Assembly: GCA_021812745.1 (NCBI GenBank)
Contig: JAKAMS010000114.1
Coordinates: forward strand, 1-7,692
Source of the DNA: Bacteroidota bacterium
GTDB lineage: Bacteria > Bacteroidota > Ignavibacteria > Ignavibacteriales > Melioribacteraceae
Length of the DNA: 7,692 bases
Direction of reading: 5' to 3'
Part shown: one piece after another, positions 1 through 4,577 of the stretch
Layout: the number at the start of each line of letters is the position of its first letter
How positions within the stretch are numbered: the stretch's first letter is position 1
Made by a program: the position numbers and the translations under genes
The notes under the pieces: model-generated
What the model was told of the DNA's origin: nothing
What the model saw: the letters and a program-made list of their open reading frames with translations, nothing else
Databases searched by the model: none

Positions 1-312
1 TTCTTTACAGAAAGCGCAGTATAATCCCTCTTTGGCAATCTGGCAATCTTTATGATAATACTTATTGTTCTCCTTGTAATAATCTTCGGTTATTTGTTTA
101 CCGCATTGCGAACAGATAAAATGTTCCGGATGAAAGAGATGGTTATCAACGCGGAGATATTTCCCTGTAATAACTTTGCCGCAATAGTCGCAGTAAAGTC
201 TCTCCTGAGCCTCAACCATTTGATAACTAAATGATAAAAAGAGAAAGAGGAGCGCCAGATTTTTCAGTGAAACGGAATGGAGCGATTTATTCAGCTTATT
301 AAAGACTAACAT
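1..312 (-). CDS. Secreted LIM zinc-finger protein, C-terminus beyond the left edge
   Basis: This frame is open from an ATG at 310-312 to the window edge, giving 104 residues; an in-frame stop at 334-336 lies just upstream, so this is the only reasonable ATG. Residues 1-35 look like a signal peptide: a basic start (K6, K9, K17), a hydrophobic core at about 19-28, and a VEA/Q cleavage site after A35. The next part has the exact spacing of a LIM domain: C41-x2-C44-x16-H61-x2-H64-x2-C67-x2-C70-x16-H87-x2-C90. A second finger starts at C99-x2-C102. LIM domains are double zinc fingers that usually bind other proteins. Histidine replaces the usual cysteine at ligands four and seven (H64, H87). Because it is exported, it probably acts in the periplasm or outside the cell. 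Some bacterial LIM proteins continue into a DA1-like metallopeptidase domain; that part, if present, is not visible here. The LIM call is firm; the function is unknown. Confidence 0.85.
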   Translation of the reverse strand, partial: MLVFNKLNKSLHSVSLKNLALLFLFLSFSYQMVEAQERLYCDYCGKVITGKYLRVDNHLFHPEHFICSQCGKQITEDYYKENNKYYHKDCQIAKEGLYCAFCKE

Positions 313-335
313 TTGTAATTTACCATGTTCATATT

Positions 336-347
336 ATTCTTAAGAAT
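336..347. repeat. 12-bp perfect palindrome upstream of the LIM gene
   Basis: ATTCTTAAGAAT reads the same on both strands and lies 23 bases upstream of the LIM gene start. A second, interrupted palindrome, GTTAA-CAA-TTAAC, follows at 355-367. Either could be an operator or a leader element, but short AT-rich palindromes arise easily by chance in such DNA. No regulator is identifiable from the sequence. Confidence 0.2.
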
Positions 348-406
348 CATTCATGTTAACAATTAACTTCCTTTGGGAAAAAATATTGCGGACATAAATT
401 ATGATA

Positions 407-414
407 CAAACATA
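407..414 (-). promoter_or_regulatory. Possible Bacteroidota-type -7 box for the LIM gene
   Basis: On the minus strand this reads TATGTTTG, an exact match to the TAnnTTTG -7 element of Bacteroidota housekeeping promoters. Transcription would start near 400 and give a leader of about 90 bases before the LIM start codon. No clear -33 TTG element is present; that position falls in the T-run of the upstream terminator. The element is therefore only a candidate. Confidence 0.25.
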
Positions 415-427
415 TGGGAAAGAAGAT

Positions 428-464
428 AAAAAAACCCCTCCAGTTCTTTGACAAACCGGAGAGG
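428..464 (-). terminator. Intrinsic terminator, minus strand
   Basis: On the minus strand CCTCTCCGGTT (454-464) pairs with AACTGGAGGGG (435-445) in an 11-bp stem with two G-U pairs and an 8-base loop. Seven Ts follow immediately (428-434). This is a textbook rho-independent terminator. It ends transcripts coming from the HEAT-like gene, or from a small RNA in 465-567, and separates them from the LIM gene. Confidence 0.85.
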
Positions 465-472
465 TAGAGTGA

Positions 473-523
473 GAGGCAAAATATGCATCGAAAGTTTCGG
501 GGCCCTTTCTCCCCTTATGCCTC
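473..523. other. Structured GC-richer segment, candidate ncRNA or 3' UTR structure
   Basis: An outer stem GAGGCA (473-478) / TGCCTC (518-523), extended by A-T pairs after one mismatch, encloses CGAAAGTTTCG (489-499) and GGGG (499-502) / CCCC (511-514). The two inner elements share base 499, so they compete or abut. The segment is clearly richer in G+C than its surroundings. It contains no plausible reading frame and ends nine bases before the terminator stem on the minus strand. That would fit a structured 3' UTR of the HEAT-like gene or a small RNA processed from it or transcribed separately. It matches no riboswitch consensus that I recognise. Confidence 0.4.
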
Positions 524-567
524 GTGAAAAATTATTCTACTTTTCAAATTCATTTATTAATAAACGA

Positions 568-1002
568 TTACAAACTTGCAACGGCATCCGTTGTCTTACT
601 ATTATCTCTTTCCAATAAATATCCGTTGTAAAATTTTTCGCAAATGTATCTTACACGTGCGTTATTATTGAATTTTGCCGCTCTGCTTACCATATAAACT
701 CCTTGTGCATCTTTGATCTTCATTAAAGAGAGTGCAGCAATTATTCTTTCTTCATCGGTTTTTCCATCGCGCAGCATTGCAATTAAAGGAATGACTGCTT
801 TCTGAGATTTCATTTCGCCAAGATTAAAAGCACAACTTACCTTTAATCCTTCGTTATCAGATGCCAGACCAATAAGACGGTTCAATTCAATTGCCTCATA
901 TGTATTTGCGGCTGGTACGCTCTTATTCTCTCCGGCAAACAAAGCCGAATTAAATAGAATTGTTGTTAATATAACAACGGTTAATAGTAATCTTGTTTTC
1001 AT
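568..1002 (-). CDS. Small exported HEAT-like repeat protein
   Basis: The 144-residue product starts with a signal peptide (MKTRLLL, hydrophobic to about residue 22) and a likely cleavage site after LFA at 23. The rest is helical: residues 51-77 and 84-110 resemble HEAT/PBS-lyase-type repeats, with the pattern A-x2-LGEM-x4-A-V-x-P-L-x3-L at 58-77, then a related helix pair containing AALSLMKIKDAQG. Such repeats are protein-binding scaffolds with no catalytic role. The frame stays open 25 codons upstream to 1077. I chose the ATG at 1000-1002 because AGAGAGG sits six bases before it and a signal peptide starts exactly there; the extra 25 residues are polar and unlike a leader. The gene is transcribed away from the thioredoxin-like gene, across a 250-base divergent gap. 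Its specific partner is unknown. Confidence 0.75.
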   Translation of the reverse strand: MKTRLLLTVVILTTILFNSALFAGENKSVPAANTYEAIELNRLIGLASDNEGLKVSCAFNLGEMKSQKAVIPLIAMLRDGKTDEERIIAALSLMKIKDAQGVYMVSRAAKFNNNARVRYICEKFYNGYLLERDNSKTTDAVASL

Positions 1003-1008
1003 GGCATG

Positions 1009-1015
1009 CCTCTCT
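1009..1015 (-). promoter_or_regulatory. Ribosome binding site fixing the HEAT-like gene start
   Basis: AGAGAGG on the minus strand lies six bases upstream of the ATG at 1000-1002. It favours that start over the in-frame ATG at 1077. Confidence 0.6.
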
Positions 1016-1180
1016 TCTTTTTTGTTAGTGAATTGTTTATCAGTAATCCACAGTGTATAACTTTTTTCTGCTTTCACTAATTGAGACGATACATTTTAAC
1101 AAGAGTTCTGTATAAATTATAAAACCACATGTTCATGCGGTAAGGTAAACGATGATCTTTAATGCAGTCGGAAGTGCAGT

Positions 1181-1209
1181 TTGAACCTTCCAAACAGATT
1201 TTGTATAAT
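1181..1209 (+). promoter_or_regulatory. Sigma70-type promoter of the thioredoxin-like gene
   Basis: TTGAAC (1181-1186, four of six matches to TTGACA) and a perfect TATAAT (1204-1209) are separated by exactly 17 bases. Transcription would start near 1216, leaving a leader of about 37 bases that includes the AAAGGAGA ribosome site. The best-formed promoter in the window, it follows the classical consensus and not the Bacteroidota TAnnTTTG type. Confidence 0.7.
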
Positions 1210-1237
1210 GTTATTAAGTTTATTCCAATTCTATATT

Positions 1238-1245
1238 AAAGGAGA
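1238..1245 (+). promoter_or_regulatory. Ribosome binding site fixing the thioredoxin-like gene start
   Basis: AAAGGAGA, with core AGGAG at 1240-1244, lies eight bases upstream of the ATG at 1253. It decides this start over the upstream in-frame TTG at 1181. Confidence 0.8.
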
Positions 1246-1252
1246 TTCAAGA

Positions 1253-1831
1253 ATGTTAAGAAAATTAATGCAGACAATTTTTCTATTTTTATTTACAGCG
1301 GCTTTAATCTCTGCTCAAGAAGTAAAACCGGAACCGGCGGATAATATCTATAACGCAGCGCTAAAAGAAGCAAAAGCATCCGATAAAAATGTTTTTCTTA
1401 TTTTCCATGCATCGTGGTGCGGATGGTGCAAGCGGCTAGAGAAAGCAATTCAAAGCGATGAACTAAAAAAAATATTTGAAGATAATTATGTTATTACACA
1501 TTTAGATGTTCAGGAGAGAGGCGAAAAAATTGCTTTATTAGAAAATCCCGGCGGAATAGAGATAATGAATAAACTGGGAGGAGAAAAATCCGGTTTGCCT
1601 TTCTATCTTTTTCTTGATGAGAGCGGTAAAAAACTTGCCGATTCAAATGTGATGGATAAAAATTCTAATATCGGTTATCCAAGCAGTTCTGAGGAGATTG
1701 AGGCGTTTGTAAAACTTCTTAAAGCTTCTGCAAAACATATGGAAGAAAAACAATTTGCCGCAGTAAAAGAATATTTGGAAAAGAACGCGCCAAAACCAGC
1801 ATCTGCACCAACGCCGGCGCCGAAGAAATAA
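1253..1831 (+). CDS. Exported thioredoxin-fold protein with a CGWC active site
   Basis: The 192-residue product begins with a signal peptide (MLRKLMQTIFLFLFTAALISA/Q, cleavage after A21) and continues into a thioredoxin fold. The active site is W55-C56-G57-W58-C59-K60 after the strand VFLIFHAS, and the likely cis-proline is P116 in GLPFYLF. CGWC and the wide spacing between motif and cis-proline resemble thioredoxin_7/DUF255-like proteins more than classical TrxA. The likely role is periplasmic disulfide reduction or exchange; the partner is unknown. The C-terminus (about 178-192) is a flexible tail rich in A, P and K. The frame is open upstream to a TTG at 1181, but that codon is the -35 box of the promoter, and the signal peptide and ribosome site both support 1253. 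The gene appears to be transcribed alone, with its own promoter and a terminator 23 bases after the stop. Confidence 0.85.
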   Translation: MLRKLMQTIFLFLFTAALISAQEVKPEPADNIYNAALKEAKASDKNVFLIFHASWCGWCKRLEKAIQSDELKKIFEDNYVITHLDVQERGEKIALLENPGGIEIMNKLGGEKSGLPFYLFLDESGKKLADSNVMDKNSNIGYPSSSEEIEAFVKLLKASAKHMEEKQFAAVKEYLEKNAPKPASAPTPAPKK

Positions 1832-1854
1832 ATAATCTTTTTTAATGAATAAAA

Positions 1855-1888
1855 AAAAAGGACTCTGTAGAATAGAAGAGTCCTTTTT
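1855..1888. terminator. Bidirectional intrinsic terminator
   Basis: AAAAAGGACTC (1855-1865) and GAGTCCTTTTT (1878-1888) form a perfect 11-bp inverted repeat with a 12-base loop. The plus strand ends in five Ts, and the minus strand ends in a nine-T run (complement of 1851-1859). It sits between two converging genes and can serve both. Confidence 0.9.
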
Positions 1889-1906
1889 AATAATTATTAA
1901 TTTCTT

Positions 1907-2452
1907 CTACTTATCTAGATCATTTCTATCAGATGCGCCAAAAATGTGTAATTCAAAATCTTTTAATAATCCTTTCGCTTCCTCTAGTTGCGTTCCATTT
2001 ACATAAAATTTAGCCGGTTGTATTAACGGATCAACATTCAAAAAATTTTCGCCCATGACATAATAGTCTATTAATCCATCATCCAATAATGTTTTTATTA
2101 ACGCTATATCACCCTGATTGAATGAGGAAAGCAATTCAATATAGTTTTCCCTATTTAATATTTTGGGCGGGTTAGCAGTCAAGTCAATAAATGATTCGCA
2201 TTCCGGACAATGAAATTTCCTAGAACTTCTTTCAGTATCTGAAAGTTCGATATTAACTGAACAATTTGGACAAATAATTTCCGGCGGTAATAATTGAGTT
2301 GGTGATTCTTTTCTTAAAAGTTCTTGGCATTCTGCCTTTTTACAGTAATAATATTCATTTCCAGCATCCAGGCACAATTCACAATAATGCTGACCGCAAC
2401 TGTGGCAGATAGAAATTGCTTTTCTTTGAGGATGATTAACACAATTTTCCAT
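1907..2452 (-). CDS. B-box-like and zinc-ribbon protein with a C-terminal DUF2007-like domain
   Basis: The 181-residue soluble protein has three parts. Residues 4-42 form a B-box-like double zinc finger: C4-x2-H7, C16-x2-C19, C24-x2-C27, C37-x4-C42, with the bacterial CxxHP...CxxCG pattern. Residues 61-85 form a zinc ribbon, C61-x2-C64-x17-C82-x2-C85. Residues about 102-166 resemble DUF2007, a small ferredoxin-like-fold domain sometimes called a putative signal-transducing protein; the hallmarks are FNQGDIALIKTLLDDG at 111-126 and a late strand plus helix FYVNGTQLEEAKGLL at 149-163. No signal peptide or membrane segment is present, so it is probably cytoplasmic. AGGTGG lies just upstream of the ATG. 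It follows the secreted-protein gene by 27 bases and is probably its operon partner. The zinc sites are clear; the DUF2007 assignment is from memory of the family pattern; the cellular role is unknown. Confidence 0.75.
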   Translation of the reverse strand: MENCVNHPQRKAISICHSCGQHYCELCLDAGNEYYYCKKAECQELLRKESPTQLLPPEIICPNCSVNIELSDTERSSRKFHCPECESFIDLTANPPKILNRENYIELLSSFNQGDIALIKTLLDDGLIDYYVMGENFLNVDPLIQPAKFYVNGTQLEEAKGLLKDFELHIFGASDRNDLDK

Positions 2453-2479
2453 TAGTCCACCTTTTTTTTATGATATCTG

Positions 2480-2950
2480 TTATTTTTTCTGTTTCTTCAT
2501 TAACATCATCATAGTTTCCTCCCCCTTTTTTGTTAACATTACAGAATAATGGTCGTTACCGGTCCAAGATAGCATAGTTACTCCAAGCATGCTGTTACTT
2601 GTATATATTGCACCGAATTTTGTAACAAGAAGTTCCTTTAGAATATCGAAAAGTTTATTAGCACTCTCTTCATCTTCTTTCCCATTGCCAATTACTCTTC
2701 CCAATAAATTACCGTCAGGCTTAAACATAAATCCAATTTGAATCGAAAGAGGTTCATAATAATCGTAATACATTAAAGTCTTTATACCCATTGACTGCTT
2801 TTCTTCAATCTTCTTTTCTGCAAGACTATCTTTTACTGAAGTATATGTTCGATTAAAAGAACCGTCTAAGAAATTATCAATGGAAAATTGGGCTACTATC
2901 TCAACCTTGAAAAGGACTAAAATCAGAAGAACTAACGTGAAGAGTTTCAT
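2480..2950 (-). CDS. Small secreted protein of unknown function
   Basis: The 156-residue product has a clear signal peptide (MKLFTLVLLILVLF..., cleavage after IVA at residue 20, mature protein starting QFSIDNF). The mature part is about 135 residues with no cysteines and no family motif I recognise. It appears to alternate strands and helices, with a central YYDYYEPLSIQIGFMF strand region, a helix SANKLFDILKELLVTKFG, and a last strand HYSVMLTKKG before a Met/Lys-rich tail. A GAGG ribosome site lies seven bases upstream of the ATG. It is preceded by the methyltransferase gene (107-base gap) and followed closely by the B-box/DUF2007 gene. The signal peptide places it in the periplasm or outside the cell. 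No function can be assigned. Confidence 0.75.
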   Translation of the reverse strand: MKLFTLVLLILVLFKVEIVAQFSIDNFLDGSFNRTYTSVKDSLAEKKIEEKQSMGIKTLMYYDYYEPLSIQIGFMFKPDGNLLGRVIGNGKEDEESANKLFDILKELLVTKFGAIYTSNSMLGVTMLSWTGNDHYSVMLTKKGEETMMMLMKKQKK

Positions 2951-2966
2951 ATTATTGCCTCGCAGT

Positions 2967-2980
2967 TAACAATATTGTTA
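2967..2980. promoter_or_regulatory. 14-bp perfect palindrome, candidate operator
   Basis: TAACAATATTGTTA is a perfect inverted repeat 16 bases upstream of the secreted-protein start codon, next to its ribosome site. Bases 2965-2973 (GTTAACAAT) also occur at 355-363 upstream of the LIM gene. It could bind a dimeric regulator or affect translation. Its AT-richness makes chance a real alternative. Confidence 0.25.
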
Positions 2981-3057
2981 TTAAGTCATCTATCACTTCC
3001 GTTCTTACTTTATTTTTCAAATGAAGTAGTTGTAATAAAACCACATATTTTATTTTA

Positions 3058-3819
3058 TTATTTATTTGCAACAACCAGCATTTCAAAGTCTTCAGTTGTC
3101 AGTCTATCATTTTTATTGAATGCACCTAATTTTGCACCTGAAATGTTGATCGTTCTAAAATTAAGCGACTTTAATAACCAAGTGATTTCTGACGGCACAT
3201 AGTATCTCTCATTACAATTCAATTCTATTTTGTTACCGGAATCGTCTTCTGCAATCGTCGTACTGTATTCACGAAAAGTCATTAGATCGAATGAGTTATT
3301 TTCATAGGTCGCATTTCCTGCCTCGGTTGAGTTAGTTAAAAATTCTTTGACAGAGTGGAACAACGGGAACAAGCCATTTAATGTTGTGAAAATAAGTTTA
3401 CCGTTATTCTTCAATGCTTTTGCGGCGTTTTGAAGAATTTGATAATTCATTTCATCAGTTTCCATAAGTGGAAATGCTCCTTCGCATAGCATGAATACCA
3501 GATCAAATTCATTAGAAAAAGTTAATGCCCTAGCATCTTGCTTTTGAAAATCAATGTTCAAATTGTTATCTAAAGCTTTTTCTTTTGCTCGCTTTAATTG
3601 TGATTCCGATAAATCAATTCCGGTTACATTGTAACCACGTTTTGTTAATTCAATAGTATGCCGCCCCGTGCCGCATCCGATATCCAATATTCTGGTTTGT
3701 TTATTACCACCGATTTCCTTCTCAATAAAATCACATTCGCCAATAGTTCCTTGAGTAAAGATTTCCTTGTCATATTTTAATCCGTAATTCTCAAACAATG
3801 CTTCATACCACTGTTTCAT
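3058..3819 (-). CDS. Class I SAM-dependent methyltransferase
   Basis: The 253-residue protein has a Rossmann-type methyltransferase core. Motif I is ILDIGCGTG at 44-52; the acidic residue that holds the SAM ribose is D69 in VTGIDLS (65-71); a QDAR segment at 94-97 supplies the adenine-contacting acid; motif IV is FDLVFMLCEGAF at 105-116; and KALKNNGKLIFTT gives the following helix and strand. It transfers a methyl group from S-adenosylmethionine, but the acceptor cannot be read from the sequence: a small molecule is as likely as a protein or RNA. The frame is open 24 codons further upstream to 3891. I chose the ATG at 3817-3819 because GAGGAA lies six bases before it and the family's WYEALFENYG-type N-terminus begins there. 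No strong terminator separates it from the secreted-protein gene, so the three genes 3819-1907 may be one transcript. Confidence 0.88.
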   Translation of the reverse strand: MKQWYEALFENYGLKYDKEIFTQGTIGECDFIEKEIGGNKQTRILDIGCGTGRHTIELTKRGYNVTGIDLSESQLKRAKEKALDNNLNIDFQKQDARALTFSNEFDLVFMLCEGAFPLMETDEMNYQILQNAAKALKNNGKLIFTTLNGLFPLFHSVKEFLTNSTEAGNATYENNSFDLMTFREYSTTIAEDDSGNKIELNCNERYYVPSEITWLLKSLNFRTINISGAKLGAFNKNDRLTTEDFEMLVVANK

Positions 3820-4125
3820 TTTACGTTCCTCAATATTTTTATAATGATATCTTGAGTGAAATGAATACCCCGCACAGATTAATTGTTGCATGAGACAAGT
3901 AATAAACCATCTAGTTGAACTTAGAAGAAAATTGTCATCAATTCAAATCATTTTTTACTTCAAATCTCTTATTTCCTGTTTTCAAATCCATCCCGCCACT
4001 ATTAATAAATTTTACCATAATAATTCTTCTTGCAGTTGGAAATGTTTTTCAGTAATTAATGTGAGGTACTATTTAAGAAATTAGTAGACCAATAAATTTT
4101 TCTCAAATGATTTGGAGGTTCAAAA
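3820..4125. other. Divergent intergenic region, about 306 bases
   Basis: This gap must hold promoters for the methyltransferase (minus) and the DoxX gene (plus). A strong GGAGG ribosome site for DoxX lies at 4114-4118, seven bases before its ATG. A TATAAA at about 3840 on the minus strand could be a -10 box, but its -35 is poor. I see no convincing promoter pair, no hairpin with a T-run and no credible small gene. Confidence 0.5.
3826..3831 (-). promoter_or_regulatory. Ribosome binding site fixing the methyltransferase start
   Basis: GAGGAA on the minus strand lies six bases before the ATG at 3817-3819. It favours that start over an in-frame ATG at 3891. Confidence 0.65.
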
Positions 4126-4509
4126 ATGGAATACTTAAATATCATTGGCAGAATATTATTCGGCGGGTACTTTATTATTGCCGGTTTTAATCATCTAAGT
4201 AAAATGGAAATGATGACCGGATACGCGAAGAGTAAAAAAGTTCCAATGGCAAAACTCGCTGTTCCTTTTACCGGATTGATGTTATTGGCAGGAGGTTTAA
4301 GCTACATATTTAATTTTCATGTTACCGCGGGATCAATAATTCTAATTGCATTTTTACTTCCAACTACATTTATGATGCATGGATACTGGTCAATTCAAGA
4401 TCCGATGCAAAAGATGACAGAAAGAATAAACTTCGAAAAAAATCTTGCGCTTATTGGTGCTCTTATTTTGTTTCTTTCAGTTCGTTATACATTAGGCGTT
4501 CCGCTCTAA
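4126..4509 (+). CDS. DoxX-family inner-membrane protein
   Basis: The 127-residue protein has four membrane segments at about 4-22, 44-62, 66-84 and 104-120, the usual size and topology of the DoxX/DoxD-like family. Family hallmarks include IGRILFGGYFIIAGFNHL at 7-24, a glycine-rich second helix (GLMLLAGG), an MHGYW motif at 84-88, and the FEKNLALIGALI entry into helix four. Distant relatives form part of thiosulfate:quinone oxidoreductases or are linked to thiol and redox stress, but most bacterial DoxX proteins have no defined substrate and none should be assigned here. It has an excellent GGAGG ribosome site and appears to be transcribed alone, with a hairpin 11 bases after its stop. Confidence 0.9.
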   Translation: MEYLNIIGRILFGGYFIIAGFNHLSKMEMMTGYAKSKKVPMAKLAVPFTGLMLLAGGLSYIFNFHVTAGSIILIAFLLPTTFMMHGYWSIQDPMQKMTERINFEKNLALIGALILFLSVRYTLGVPL

Positions 4510-4520
4510 TTTAAAATAAA

Positions 4521-4549
4521 AACAGCCCCGATAAAAAATCGGGGCTGTT
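4521..4549. terminator. Terminator shared by the DoxX and hppA genes
   Basis: AACAGCCCCGAT (4521-4532) and ATCGGGGCTGTT (4538-4549) form a perfect 12-bp stem around an AAAAA loop. On the minus strand the stem runs into a T-rich tract (TTTTTATTTTA, including the stem end), so it mainly serves hppA, whose stop codon lies 28 bases away. The plus-strand tail is poorer in T, but the hairpin may still end DoxX transcripts. Confidence 0.88.
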
Positions 4550-4577
4550 AATAAATCTAATAAATAATTTGCTGAGA

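Noticed and set aside
52..234. A plus-strand open frame of 60 codons with a hydrophobic start.
   Set aside because: It lies opposite the LIM-domain reading frame, whose exact zinc-ligand spacing shows that the minus strand is the coding one.
473..523. Known riboswitch or CRISPR repeat.
   Set aside because: The stems do not match any riboswitch consensus I can recall, and there is one copy only, so no array.
1003..1077. A 25-residue N-terminal extension of the HEAT-like protein.
   Set aside because: It would bury the signal peptide, and the better ribosome site belongs to the ATG at 1002.
3820..3891. A 24-residue N-terminal extension of the methyltransferase.
   Set aside because: GAGGAA before the ATG at 3819 is well placed; the extension has no family-like features.
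3890..4084. A 64-residue plus-strand open frame in the gap before DoxX.
   Set aside because: No Shine-Dalgarno site, low-complexity S/I/N/K-rich product without a motif, and it ends just before the DoxX ribosome site; probably chance.
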